A stretch of DNA of 64,000 nt, from contig NZ_JAMYWQ010000022.1 in the NCBI RefSeq assembly GCF_024160145.1, positions 1 to 64,000 on the forward strand, given 5' to 3'. Below, piece by piece: positions 28,920-40,746 of the stretch (within the stretch, counting starts at the first letter, position 1; every line of letters begins with the position of its first letter). The DNA comes from Serratia nevei. Lineage in GTDB: Bacteria > Pseudomonadota > Gammaproteobacteria > Enterobacterales > Enterobacteriaceae. The notes under the pieces are model-generated. The model did not search any database and was not told where the DNA came from. It saw only the letters and a program-made list of their open reading frames with translations. The translations under genes were made by a program, and so were the position numbers.

Positions 28920-29977
28920 TCAGCATGCGCCGCCGTCTGCTGCTGATGCTGGCGCTGATCCTGCTGGTCACGCAGCTGATCAGCGCCTTCTGGCTATGGC
29001 ACGAAAGCCAGGAGCAGATCGGTTTTCTGGTGGACGAAACCCTGTCCGCCAAAGTGCGCAGCGAGCGCGTCGATACCGAGATCGCCGAGGCCATCGCGTC
29101 GCTGTTGGCGCCTTCGCTGATCATGATGATCGTCACGCTGCTGGCGTCGTTCTGGGCCATCAGCTGGATCACTCGGCCGCTCAACCAATTGCAGCAGCGG
29201 CTGGAAAAGCGCTCTGCCGATAACCTGACGCCGCTGCCGATCAGCAACGACAGCCTGGAGATGGTGGCGGTCACCACCGCGCTCAATCAGCTGTTCTCAC
29301 GGTTGGACAACACCATACAACAGGAACGCCTGTTCACCGCCGACGCCGCCCACGAGCTGCGCACGCCGCTGGCCGGCATTCGCCTGCATCTGGAACTGAT
29401 GGAGAAACAGGGCGCCAAGGGCAGCCAGGCGCTGATCGCCCGCATCGATCAGCTGATGCATACCGTCGAGCAACTGCTGATGCTGTCGCGCGCCGGGCAA
29501 AACTTCGCCAGCGGCCATTACCAGCATTTCGATTGGGTGGCCGAGGTGATCCAGCCGCTGCGCGAAGAGCTCGACGAAATGGCCGCCCAGCGCGGGCAAA
29601 CGCTGGACTGGCAATTGCCGGCCGAGGCGGCGGTGAACGGCGATCCGGTGCTGCTGCGGCTGCTGCTGCGCAACCTGGTCGAAAATGCCCACCGTTACGG
29701 CCCGGAAGGCGGCACGATCCAGGTGCGATTAACGCCGCAGGACAACGGCTATCTGCTGCAGGTTCTCGACGATGGTCCGGGTATCAAGGAAGAGATGGCC
29801 GGGGAGCTGACGCAGGCATTCCGCCGCATGGATCAACGCTACGGCGGCAGCGGACTGGGCTTGAATATAGTGCTTCGCATTGCGCAGCTGCACCAGGGGC
29901 GTTTGACGCTGGGAAACCGCCACGAAGCACGCGGCCTGAACGCCCAGTGCTGGTTGCCGGAAAAAGCGCTCAAATAA
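28916..29977 (+). CDS. basS: Sensor histidine kinase BasS/PmrB
   Basis: A 353-aa kinase with two membrane segments (about 8-26 and 62-84) around a short 35-aa periplasmic loop. The loop carries two ExxE motifs (ESQE near 31 and EIAE near 58), the metal-sensing feature of PmrB. A HAMP domain (about 85-138) follows, then H in FTADAAHELRTPLAG, N in NLVENAHRYGPEGG, DDGPGI and GGSGLGLNIV. Start ATG 28916 overlaps basR. It is likely to sense Fe3+/Al3+ or acid pH. Confidence 0.88.
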   Translation: MISMRRRLLLMLALILLVTQLISAFWLWHESQEQIGFLVDETLSAKVRSERVDTEIAEAIASLLAPSLIMMIVTLLASFWAISWITRPLNQLQQRLEKRSADNLTPLPISNDSLEMVAVTTALNQLFSRLDNTIQQERLFTADAAHELRTPLAGIRLHLELMEKQGAKGSQALIARIDQLMHTVEQLLMLSRAGQNFASGHYQHFDWVAEVIQPLREELDEMAAQRGQTLDWQLPAEAAVNGDPVLLRLLLRNLVENAHRYGPEGGTIQVRLTPQDNGYLLQVLDDGPGIKEEMAGELTQAFRRMDQRYGGSGLGLNIVLRIAQLHQGRLTLGNRHEARGLNAQCWLPEKALK

Positions 29978-29978
29978 C

Positions 29979-30006
29979 AAGGGCCCAGCGTTGCACTGAG
30001 CCCTTT
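29979..30006. terminator. Terminator between basS and obgE
   Basis: AAGGGC (29979-29984) and CAG (29986-29988) pair with CTG (29996-29998) and GCCCTT (30000-30005). T-rich and A-rich flanks allow use by both convergent units. Confidence 0.65.
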
Positions 30007-30015
30007 ATCACCGAA

Positions 30016-31188
<1,173 letters not shown>

Positions 31189-31204
31189 TTACCGTCTCCG
31201 TAAA

Positions 31205-32176
31205 TCATTCACCGGGCTGCTTCAAAGGCGCAGCCAGGGGGGGTTCTGCCCGTCGCGGCCACCACCGGTGACCAATTGCGGAAAACATGGCGCCCGCCAC
31301 AACCACAAACGCGCCAACATAGCCGACGACATTCAACGTCGGCGCGGCGAATGCCTGGGGCCAGGCCAGCGCCAATAAATCTGAAAACAGCAGGGTAAAC
31401 AGCGGGGTCAGCGTCACCAACGCGCTCACCTGCGCCGCCTGCCAGCGCGCCATCGCCTCCGCCAACGCGCCGTAACCGATCAACGTGTTGGCGCCGCAAA
31501 ACAGCAGGCACGCCAATTGCCAGCCGCTAAGCTGGAAAATCACCTCGGGTTTGGCCAGAGGGAACAACGCTATCGCACATAAAGTGTACAACATAACCAG
31601 GATCTGCGGCGAAGCCAGCCGGCGCAGCAACACCTTCTGCGCTACGCCGTAGCTTACCCAGACCATCGCCGCGCACACGCCCAGCACGACGCCCAGCGTG
31701 TAGTCCGTCAGCCGGGTGAAGATCTCAACCAGACTGACGTTGAAAAACAGCATCAGCCCGCCAATCAGCATCAGCGCGCCGATCGCCTGGGTGATGCGCA
31801 TGCGCTCTTTCAGGATCAGCACGCTGGCGAACATCATGCCGACCGGCGACAGTTGGCCAATCACTTGCGACGCCGTCGGGCTCAGGTATTGCAGCGATGA
31901 GCTGAACAGCACGAAGTTACCCAACAGCCCCGCCGTGGCGATCGCCAACAGCAGCAGCCAGCGCGGCTGGCGGAACATCGTCAACGGCGGCAGCTTGCCG
32001 CGCAGCGCGAGGATCACCCCCAAACCGATGGCGGCCATGGTAAAGCGATACCAGACGACGGTAAACGGCGTCATCACCGCCAACACTTCTTTCATCGCGA
32101 TCGGCAACGCGCCCCAGCAAACCGCCGTGGTTAACGCCAGGGAAATGCCAACGCCGACCTGCTGCTTCGTATCCAT
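31205..32176 (-). CDS. yhbE: EamA-family inner-membrane transporter YhbE
   Basis: A 323-aa DMT-superfamily protein with ten predicted membrane segments in two EamA halves (about 7-140 and 155-295). It is highly similar to E. coli YhbE, including SLQYLSPTASQVIGQLSPVGMM and ALAEAMARWQAAQVSAL. Substrate unknown. ATG 32176 has GAAGGTG just upstream. It lies between rpmA and obgE as in E. coli, after a terminator that must be partly read through. Confidence 0.94.
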   Translation of the reverse strand: MDTKQQVGVGISLALTTAVCWGALPIAMKEVLAVMTPFTVVWYRFTMAAIGLGVILALRGKLPPLTMFRQPRWLLLLAIATAGLLGNFVLFSSSLQYLSPTASQVIGQLSPVGMMFASVLILKERMRITQAIGALMLIGGLMLFFNVSLVEIFTRLTDYTLGVVLGVCAAMVWVSYGVAQKVLLRRLASPQILVMLYTLCAIALFPLAKPEVIFQLSGWQLACLLFCGANTLIGYGALAEAMARWQAAQVSALVTLTPLFTLLFSDLLALAWPQAFAAPTLNVVGYVGAFVVVAGAMFSAIGHRWWPRRAEPPLAAPLKQPGE

Positions 32177-32224
32177 ATCACCTTCGCCCACGCTGACGGG
32201 CCTGCACCCGGGCAGCCCATAAAT

Positions 32225-32258
32225 GTAAAAAGCCCCGCAACGAATTGCGGGGCTTACA
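32225..32258 (-). terminator. Terminator after rpmA
   Basis: AAGCCCCGCAA and TTGCGGGGCTT arms (about 32230-32256) around CGAA, followed on the minus strand by TTTTTAC. It limits rplU-rpmA transcription before yhbE-obgE. Confidence 0.85.
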
Positions 32259-32281
32259 TCTATTTCGTAAGGCTCGAAAAA

Positions 32282-32551
<270 letters not shown>

Positions 32552-32556
32552 CTAAC

Positions 32557-32925
<369 letters not shown>

Positions 32926-32941
32926 TCACAATAGGGCGCGA

Positions 32942-32970
32942 ATTCTACGCAAAAAAGCGGCGCATGACAA
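32942..32970 (-). promoter_or_regulatory. Sigma-70 promoter of rplU
   Basis: On the minus strand, TTGTCA (32965-32970), a 17-bp spacer and TAGAAT (32942-32947). The leader to rplU is about 70 nt. Confidence 0.78.
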
Positions 32971-33138
32971 GAGCAGAATAAGACCAGAAGGAGAAAAAAG
33001 AAGAAAAAAAGCACAGTTTCTTTCGTGGCGTTTATCTGAACCGTTTTTCAAGTACAATCATAGGGACAGTTACCGCCATGTACCGATGTGAGCAGCGATC
33101 TCAACGCGGTGAAGAGAAACACAGCTGAAAAAAATACA

Positions 33139-34110
33139 ATGAACCTAGAGCAAATTACCGAGTTAACCGCGCAAGATATGGCGGCCGTGAACGCAACAAT
33201 TCTCGAACAGCTGAATTCCGATGTCACGCTCATCAATCAGCTTGGCTATTACATTATCAGCGGTGGCGGTAAGCGCATCCGGCCGATGATCGCCGTCCTG
33301 GCGGCGCGGGCGCTGGGCTATGAAGGCAACAAGCACGTCACCGTCGCCGCCCTGATCGAATTCATTCATACCGCCACGCTGCTGCATGACGACGTCGTCG
33401 ACGAATCGGACATGCGCCGCGGCAAAGCCACCGCCAACGCGGCGTTCGGCAACGCCGCCAGCGTGCTGGTCGGCGACTTTATCTATACCCGCGCCTTCCA
33501 GATGATGACCAGCCTGGAATCCTTGCGCGTGCTGGCGCTGATGTCGGAGGCGGTCAACGTCATCGCCGAAGGTGAAGTGCTGCAGTTGATGAACGTGCAC
33601 GATCCCGACATCAGCGAAGAAAGCTATATGCGGGTGATCTACAGCAAAACCGCGCGTCTGTTTGAGGCGGCGGCTCAATCGTCTGCGATCCTCTCCGGTG
33701 CCAGCGCCGCGCAAGAGCAGGCGCTGCAAGATTACGGCCGCTACCTCGGCACCGCATTCCAGCTGATCGACGATCTGCTCGACTACAGCGCCGACGGCAG
33801 CACCCTGGGTAAAAACACCGGTGACGATCTGAATGAAGGGAAACCGACCCTGCCGCTGCTGCACGCAATGCACAACGGCGATGACGCGCAGCGCGACATG
33901 ATCCGCGGTGCGATTGAGCAAGGCAACGGCCGTCACCTGTTGGAGCCGGTACTGCAGGCGATGCAGCAATGCGGTTCGCTGGAATACACCCGCAAACGCG
34001 CCGAGGAAGAAGCCGACAAGGCCATCGCCGCGCTGCAGGCGTTGCCGGCATCGGAGCACCGTACGGCGTTGGAAGGCCTGGCCCACCTGGCGGTGCAACG
34101 CGATTTTTAA
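33139..34110 (+). CDS. ispB: Octaprenyl diphosphate synthase
   Basis: A 323-aa trans-prenyltransferase that builds the C40 side chain of ubiquinone and menaquinone. It has both aspartate-rich motifs (DDVVDESDMRRGKA near 84 and DDLLDYSAD near 211) and the substrate site GGGKRIRP. ATG 33139 gives MNLEQITELTAQDM, the E. coli length; the longer frame upstream has no such support. It is divergent from rplU. Confidence 0.97.
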   Translation: MNLEQITELTAQDMAAVNATILEQLNSDVTLINQLGYYIISGGGKRIRPMIAVLAARALGYEGNKHVTVAALIEFIHTATLLHDDVVDESDMRRGKATANAAFGNAASVLVGDFIYTRAFQMMTSLESLRVLALMSEAVNVIAEGEVLQLMNVHDPDISEESYMRVIYSKTARLFEAAAQSSAILSGASAAQEQALQDYGRYLGTAFQLIDDLLDYSADGSTLGKNTGDDLNEGKPTLPLLHAMHNGDDAQRDMIRGAIEQGNGRHLLEPVLQAMQQCGSLEYTRKRAEEEADKAIAALQALPASEHRTALEGLAHLAVQRDF

Positions 34111-34138
34111 GAAACAATGGTTTCTTAACGCTCTCATC

Positions 34139-34158
34139 AGGCCCGCTCATGCGGGCCT
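34139..34158. terminator. Hairpin after ispB
   Basis: AGGCCCGC (34139-34146), loop TCAT, GCGGGCCT (34151-34158). The stem is strong, but T-tracts are poor on both strands. It sits between convergent ispB and the Mu-like gene. Confidence 0.5.
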
Positions 34159-34160
34159 GC

Positions 34161-34517
34161 CTATGTCTTGATCTCTTCGTCGATACGCGCCAGCAGGCCG
34201 CCGATCCCTTCCCGCATCAGGAAAGCCACCAGTTTCTCACGCTCGTTTTCCGTCAGATGATAGTAATACTCGATCCATACCGCTAACGGATCCTGACGCT
34301 CTACGTCATACGCCGCCCCGTCTTCCTTCAGCATCAGCAGGTTGCGTGCGCCTGGCGGCAGGCTGTCGATATGATACTCCAACGCTTTTCCCTGTACGCC
34401 TTTACGCCTGCGGCTGACCCAGCTTTCGCGCCGGGCCATCAGATTGATTCCCTGTGGTGAGGAAGGTAATCCTGCGATGCCTGTCAGCTCCTTGGCGGCA
34501 AACCACTCGTTTTTCAT
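34161..34517 (-). CDS. Mu-type winged-helix DNA-binding protein (MuA/repressor N-terminal domain)
   Basis: A 118-aa protein whose N-terminal half (about 1-60: EWFAAKELTGIAGLP, then ARRESWVSRRRKGVQGKALEYHI) matches the HTH_Tnp_Mu_1 fold shared by the Mu repressor and the MuA transposase N-terminus. The C-terminal half has no catalytic DDE domain, so it is a small DNA-binding protein, probably a regulator. Three ATGs compete (34526, 34523, 34517); 34517 has AGAG about nine bases upstream. It is divergent from the Ner-like gene sfsB. Exact function unknown. Confidence 0.8.
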   Translation of the reverse strand: MKNEWFAAKELTGIAGLPSSPQGINLMARRESWVSRRRKGVQGKALEYHIDSLPPGARNLLMLKEDGAAYDVERQDPLAVWIEYYYHLTENEREKLVAFLMREGIGGLLARIDEEIKT

Positions 34518-34698
34518 AGCCATCATCTCTGGGCAATAGTGGGCAACGTCATTTTTTGGAAATTACTTGGGTCTTTTTTAGGAAATTTAATGGTATTCTG
34601 GTTTCCGAATAAGCGTTTCACGTTGTTCAAACGCCTAACCTTGACCCGTTAGTTATACCACTAATGCAACTTTGGCTAATCAGAAAAGGAATGTAAAC
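34518..34698. promoter_or_regulatory. Divergent control region between the Mu-like gene and sfsB
   Basis: A 181-bp AT-rich region between two DNA-binding protein genes transcribed away from each other. In phage Mu the equivalent c-ner region holds the operators bound by both proteins. I see no long perfect repeats that would define operators here. Confidence 0.4.
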
Positions 34699-34959
34699 AT
34701 GAATTCAAGGAACCAGGATTGGCACCCGGCAGACATCATTGCGGCACTACGCAAGCAGGGCACCACGCTGGCAGCGGTGTCGCGCAAAGCCGGATTAAGC
34801 TCATCGACGCTGGCCAATGCGCTGTCGCGCCCGTGGCCAAAGGGGGAATGGCTGATCGCCGAAGCCGTGGGCGTTCACCCTTCGGAAATCTGGCCAAGCC
34901 GCTATTATGACCCGCACAGCGATCGCCTGCTGGATCGCAAAGCGCGTATCAAGTCGTGA
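34699..34959 (+). CDS. sfsB: Ner-like DNA-binding protein SfsB (Nlp)
   Basis: An 86-aa helix-turn-helix protein related to the Mu Ner regulator (DWHPADIIAALRKQGTTLAAVSRKAGL, then SSSTLANALSRPWPKGE). In E. coli SfsB/Nlp activates maltose genes when overproduced and sits downstream of ispB. ATG 34699 with AAGGA eight bases before it fits; the in-frame ATG at 34672 does not. Confidence 0.92.
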   Translation: MNSRNQDWHPADIIAALRKQGTTLAAVSRKAGLSSSTLANALSRPWPKGEWLIAEAVGVHPSEIWPSRYYDPHSDRLLDRKARIKS

Positions 34960-34967
34960 ACGCGAGG

Positions 34968-34998
34968 CAAAAAAAACCGCCGGAACAGCGTCCGGCGG
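34968..34998 (-). terminator. Terminator of mdh
   Basis: CCGCCGGA (34977-34984), loop ACAGCG, TCCGGCGG (34991-34998), followed on the minus strand by eight T (complement of A-run 34969-34976). It also lies downstream of convergent sfsB. Confidence 0.88.
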
Positions 34999-35025
34999 CG
35001 TTTATCGGCTGGCTATCGACAACAG

Positions 35026-36899
<1,874 letters not shown>

Positions 36900-36905
36900 A
36901 ACCTG

Positions 36906-36953
36906 GCGCTAACAAAGTGCGGCTATCACCCGCATTTTGTTAGCGCTTTTTTA
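36906..36953 (+). terminator. Terminator of argR
   Basis: The arm GCGCTAACAAAGTGCGG (36906-36922) pairs with a complementary arm ending TTAGCGC (about 36931-36947), followed by TTTTTT. A long strong stem. Confidence 0.88.
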
Positions 36954-37302
36954 ACCCTCGCGTTACCTTCCCAGCCTGCAACCGCGTTTAACACTGCTTT
37001 TTTATCCGTCGGCAACACATTTCCATGACATATCCATGTAACCAGCAGTACCCACTGTGATCTTCCGCACTTTTGGTCAAAATCACTTAGCCCATTGAAA
37101 TTACATAAATTTAACATCAAAAGATCGTTTTGTGAGCGGTTTTTATTACTTATGGTTATAAAAAATAAGAATCATCAGGTTAAAGTTTCACTAGCAACTG
37201 TTAGCGAACTATTAATTTTTCACGTTACTAGCTGTATACTCATTTCCGTGAACTGAATCACAGTTCGTTGGAACTGATAAAAGAATACGATGAGGTGAAA
37301 TG
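36954..37302. promoter_or_regulatory. Intergenic region argR-yhcN
   Basis: About 350 bp, AT-rich in its right half. A candidate -10 TATACT (37235-37240) lies 60 bp before yhcN, with no good -35, which suggests activator-dependent expression. A repeated GAACTG and its inverse CAGTTC (37249-37276) form a small dyad between promoter and start that could bind a regulator. No credible coding frame. Confidence 0.4.
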
Positions 37303-37566
37303 ATGAAAATTAAAACTACCGTTGCAACCCTGAGCGTTCTGTCCATGCTTTCATTTGGTGCATTCGCAGCACAATCCGTTGATGCAACTCAGGCCGCGAA
37401 ACTGCAGCCGGCCGGTGTGATCACGGTGAGCGGCGTTGCCGCTGCACCTTCCGATATTCGCCAGGCGCTGTCCGATAAAGCCGACGCCAAAGGGGCAACC
37501 GCTTACCGCGTGATCGAAGCGCGCAACGACGGCAACTTCCACGCGACCGCTGAAATCTACAAATAA
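37303..37566 (+). CDS. yhcN: YhcN family (DUF1471) periplasmic stress protein, copy 1
   Basis: An 87-aa protein with signal peptide (cleavage after about residue 22, GAFA-A) and the compact DUF1471 fold (VITVSGVAAAPSDIRQALSDKADAKGATAYRVIEARND...ATAEIYK). It is the best match to E. coli YhcN, reported to respond to cytoplasmic acid/peroxide stress. Start at the second of two adjacent ATGs (37303), seven bases after GAGG. A near-copy follows. Confidence 0.93.
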   Translation: MKIKTTVATLSVLSMLSFGAFAAQSVDATQAAKLQPAGVITVSGVAAAPSDIRQALSDKADAKGATAYRVIEARNDGNFHATAEIYK

Positions 37567-37686
37567 GTACCGGCATTACCCGGCAACGGGCAATACATCT
37601 CTGGAATCAAACGCTGTCATAACGGCCTTCAAGAATAAAAATCGCGGCCAAGCCCTTCCAGGCTGTTATGAACAAGGAGCGCTATC

Positions 37687-37950
37687 ATGAACATGAAAAC
37701 TACCCTCGCTGCACTCGGTCTGCTGTCTGTCGTTTCCTTCGGTGCCTGTGCCGCCCAGTTGGTGACTGACGATCAGACCGCCAATCTGCAATCGATCGGC
37801 ACCATTACCGTCAGCGGCATCGACGGCGCACCGACCGACATTCGCCAGGCGCTGTCGGAAAAAGCGGATAAACAGGGCGCAACCGCCTACCGCGTGATCG
37901 AAGCGCGTAACGAAGGCGGCTACCACGCCACCGCCGAGATTTACAAATAA
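37687..37950 (+). CDS. YhcN family (DUF1471) periplasmic stress protein, copy 2
   Basis: An 87-aa tandem paralogue of the previous gene. The segment KGATAYRVIEARN is kept as QGATAYRVIEARN and the ends are the same (ATAEIYK). The signal peptide ends near GACA-A. AAGGAG lies seven bases before ATG 37687. The 120-bp gap has no clear terminator, so the copies may be co-transcribed. The 3' region is strongly structured. Confidence 0.93.
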   Translation: MNMKTTLAALGLLSVVSFGACAAQLVTDDQTANLQSIGTITVSGIDGAPTDIRQALSEKADKQGATAYRVIEARNEGGYHATAEIYK

Positions 37951-37953
37951 CAA

Positions 37954-38090
37954 CTCTGGGAACGGCTTTGCCGAGCTGTTCACCCTCGTCACTGCCACTG
38001 CCGAGTTCGGACGCAAACGCCGATTTCCCAGAGACCCTCTCGTCGTCCTATCCGACGAACCCCGTTGCCCTCGCTCGCGAGGGCTTTTTT
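37954..38090 (+). ncRNA. Structured 3' region and terminator after the second yhcN copy
   Basis: CTCTGGGAA (37954-37962) pairs perfectly with TTCCCAGAG (38025-38033), enclosing a hairpin CGGC-TTT-GCCG (37963-37973). A 6-bp hairpin TCGTCG/CGACGA (38040-38058) and an intrinsic terminator GCCCTCGC-TC-GCGAGGGC (38067-38084) with six T follow. The terminator is clear. The upstream folds suggest a stable 3' UTR that might be a small RNA; that part is inference. Confidence 0.5.
38067..38090 (+). terminator. Terminator of the yhcN pair
   Basis: An 8-bp GC-rich stem (38067-38074 with 38077-38084) followed by TTTTTT (38085-38090). Confidence 0.88.
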
Positions 38091-38098
38091 ATGGGCGC

Positions 38099-38120
38099 AA
38101 AAAAGGCCGCGAATGCGGCC
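38099..38120 (-). terminator. Terminator of mpl
   Basis: GGCCGC (38105-38110), loop GAAT, GCGGCC (38115-38120), with six T following on the minus strand (A-run 38099-38104). Confidence 0.82.
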
Positions 38121-38147
38121 CTTGTGTTGGCTGATGCGGCTGAGCGA

Positions 38148-39527
38148 TCAGTAGGTCACCTTCGGTTCCTGCTTTTTCGCCAGCGCGTCCAGCAGGCGAT
38201 CGTGAATGCCGCCGAAGCCGCCGTTGCTCATCACCAGAATGTGATCGCCCGGCTGTGCGGTTTTTACCACCATGTCCACCAGCGTGTCGAGATCGGCGCT
38301 CCAGTGCGCCGGCTGCACGCAGGCATCCGCCACCTCCGCCACCTGCCACGGAATGTGGTGCGGCTGGAACAGGAACACTTCATCGGCGCGGCCGAGCGAA
38401 GGCGCCAGATCGTTTTTACTGATGCCCATCTTCATGGTGTTGGAACGCGGTTCCAGCACCGCCAGAATGCGCGCCGTACCACCGACCTTGCCGCGCAACG
38501 CGGCCAGGGTAGCCAGGATCGCCGTCGGGTGGTGCGCGAAGTCGTCGTACACCGTGACGCCGTTGGCTTCGCCACGCAGCTCCAGGCGGCGGCGGGCGTT
38601 GATGAAATCGCCCAGCGCGCGGCAGGCGTCCGCCGGCTGTACGCCAACGTGGCGGGTAGCGGCGATGGCCATCAGGCCGTTATGCATGTTGTGCTCGCCC
38701 ACCAGCGCCCAGTTCACTTCGCCGACCTGTTCGCCGTCGAGGAACACCGCGTAATGGCTGGCATCCGGCGTCAGCTTCTGCGCGCGCCAGGTGCCCTCTT
38801 CCCCCACCAGCTCCTGCTCGCTCCAGCAGCCCATCGCCATCACCTGCTTGAGGTGGCTGTCGTTGTCCGGCAGGATGATCTTGCCTTTGCCCGGCACCAG
38901 ACGCACCAGGTGGTGGAACTGTTTCTGGATGGCTTTCAGATCGTCGAAGATATCGGCGTGATCGAACTCCAGGTTATTCATGACCAGCGTACGCGGGCTG
39001 TAATGCACGAACTTGGAGCGCTTGTCGAAGAACGCGCAGTCGTACTCGTCGGCCTCGATCACGAAGAACGGGCTGCCGCCGAGGCGGGCCGAAACGTCGA
39101 AGTTGCCCGGCACGCCGCCGATGACGAAGCCGGGCTGGTAGCCGCAGGCCTCGAGGATCCAGGTCGCCATGCCGGCGGTGGTGGTTTTGCCGTGGGTGCC
39201 GGCGACGGCCAGTACCCAGCGATCGCGCAACACGGCATCGTGCAGCCACTGCGGGCCGGAAACGTAAGGGATACCACGCTCCAGCACCGCCTCCACGCAC
39301 GGGTTGCCGCGCGTCATGGCGTTGCCGATGATCACCAGATCCGGCGCCGGATCCAGCTGGGCCGGATCATAACCCTGAATAAGATCGATCCCCTGGTTCT
39401 CCAGCAGCGTGCTCATCGGCGGATAGACGTTGGCGTCCGAACCGGTGACGTCATGCCCCAGTGAGCGCGCCAGCATCGCCAACCCGCCCATAAAGGTGCC
39501 ACAGATCCCAAGAATGTGAATGCGCAT
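38148..39527 (-). CDS. mpl: UDP-N-acetylmuramate:L-Ala-gamma-D-Glu-meso-DAP ligase Mpl
   Basis: A 459-aa Mur-ligase family enzyme that recycles cell-wall tripeptide onto UDP-MurNAc. It has an N-terminal Rossmann start IHILGICGTFMGG, ATP site AGTHGKTTTAG, central DNLEFDHADIF-like segment (NNLEFDHADIF) and VYDDFAHHPTAI. ATG 39527 gives the standard length; the frame runs 57 codons upstream through the fbp promoter without support. It is divergent from fbp. Confidence 0.97.
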   Translation of the reverse strand: MRIHILGICGTFMGGLAMLARSLGHDVTGSDANVYPPMSTLLENQGIDLIQGYDPAQLDPAPDLVIIGNAMTRGNPCVEAVLERGIPYVSGPQWLHDAVLRDRWVLAVAGTHGKTTTAGMATWILEACGYQPGFVIGGVPGNFDVSARLGGSPFFVIEADEYDCAFFDKRSKFVHYSPRTLVMNNLEFDHADIFDDLKAIQKQFHHLVRLVPGKGKIILPDNDSHLKQVMAMGCWSEQELVGEEGTWRAQKLTPDASHYAVFLDGEQVGEVNWALVGEHNMHNGLMAIAATRHVGVQPADACRALGDFINARRRLELRGEANGVTVYDDFAHHPTAILATLAALRGKVGGTARILAVLEPRSNTMKMGISKNDLAPSLGRADEVFLFQPHHIPWQVAEVADACVQPAHWSADLDTLVDMVVKTAQPGDHILVMSNGGFGGIHDRLLDALAKKQEPKVTY

Positions 39528-39696
39528 AGGTTTCTCATGTGAGTGCATCGAATGTCGGCATATTCTAACGCCCAGAATCGTCCAGAAGAAATGGATTTGC
39601 CTATGAATGGCGCGCATCTTTGGGCTACACTGCACGCGAAAACGTTGGCGGTTTGTTAACAGGCCGCTATCCATCCGTAGATTCAGGGATTGTGTC

Positions 39697-40701
39697 ATGA
39701 AAACGTTAGGCGAATTTATCGTCGAGAAACAGCACGACTTCTCTCACGCCACCGGCGAGCTGACCGCGTTACTTTCTGCAATTAAACTGGGCGCCAAAAT
39801 CATCCACCGCGACATCAACAAGGCCGGCCTGGTTGATATTTTGGGAACCAGCGGGGTGTCCAACGTACAGGGCGAAGTTCAGATGAAACTGGACCTGTAC
39901 GCGAACGAAAAACTGAAAGCGGCGTTGAAAGCGCGTGGTGAAGTTGCGGGTATCGCTTCCGAAGAAGAAGATGAAATCGTGATATTCGACGGCGAGCGAG
40001 CTGAAAATGCCAAGTATGTCGTATTGATGGATCCGTTGGACGGTTCGTCCAACATCGACGTCAACGTCTCGGTCGGTACGATTTTCTCTATCTACCGTCG
40101 CATCACGCCGGTCGGCACGCCGGTGACCGAAGAAGACTTCCTGCAGCCGGGCAGCGCCCAGGTCGCAGCGGGTTATGTGGTTTACGGTTCGTCCACCATG
40201 CTGGTATACACCACCGGCTATGGCGTCCACGCCTTCACTTACGATCCGTCTCTGGGCGTCTTCTGCCTCTCCCACGAGAAAGTACGCTTCCCGGCGAGCG
40301 GCAACATGTATTCCATCAACGAAGGCAACTACATCAAGTTCCCTCTCGGCGTGAAGAAATACATCAAGTACTGCCAGGAGCAGGATGAAGCGACGCAGCG
40401 CCCTTACACCTCACGCTACATCGGTTCTCTGGTGGCGGACTTCCACCGCAACCTGCTGAAAGGCGGCATCTACATCTACCCAAGCACCGCCAGCCACCCG
40501 CAAGGCAAGCTGCGCCTGTTGTACGAATGCAACCCGATGGCGTTCCTGGCCGAACAGGCCGGCGGTAAGGCCAGCGACGGCAAAAACCGCATTCTGGACA
40601 TCACGCCGGTGAAACTGCACCAGCGTGCGCCATTCTTCGTCGGCACCAAGTCGATGGTAGAAGACGCCGAACGCTTCATCGCCGAAAACCCGGACGAGTA
40701 A
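39697..40701 (+). CDS. fbp: Fructose-1,6-bisphosphatase class 1
   Basis: A 334-aa gluconeogenic enzyme. Metal-binding motif [20 protein letters not shown] (about 110-130), substrate loop LKGGIYIYP and C-terminal [18 protein letters not shown] 39697 gives [15 protein letters not shown] as in E. coli. It is divergent from mpl; in E. coli the two genes are also neighbours. Confidence 0.98.
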   Translation: MKTLGEFIVEKQHDFSHATGELTALLSAIKLGAKIIHRDINKAGLVDILGTSGVSNVQGEVQMKLDLYANEKLKAALKARGEVAGIASEEEDEIVIFDGERAENAKYVVLMDPLDGSSNIDVNVSVGTIFSIYRRITPVGTPVTEEDFLQPGSAQVAAGYVVYGSSTMLVYTTGYGVHAFTYDPSLGVFCLSHEKVRFPASGNMYSINEGNYIKFPLGVKKYIKYCQEQDEATQRPYTSRYIGSLVADFHRNLLKGGIYIYPSTASHPQGKLRLLYECNPMAFLAEQAGGKASDGKNRILDITPVKLHQRAPFFVGTKSMVEDAERFIAENPDE

Positions 40702-40713
40702 CGCGTTCTTTGC

Positions 40714-40740
40714 AAGGGTTCGGCGCCGCGCCGAACCCTT
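40714..40740. terminator. Bidirectional terminator between fbp and the chemoreceptor gene
   Basis: A perfect 12-bp inverted repeat AAGGGTTCGGCG-CCG-CGCCGAACCCTT. T/A content at both ends suits convergent transcripts. Confidence 0.8.
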
Positions 40741-40746
40741 ATCGCC

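Noticed and set aside
34161-34959. Mu-like prophage remnant with transposase
   Set aside because: No MuA catalytic domain, MuB, structural genes or end sequences are visible; both genes are short, intact and one (sfsB) is standard in Enterobacterales at this place.
36926-37120. 64-aa minus-strand frame after argR
   Set aside because: It overlaps the argR terminator, lacks a ribosome-binding site and shows no recognisable sequence.
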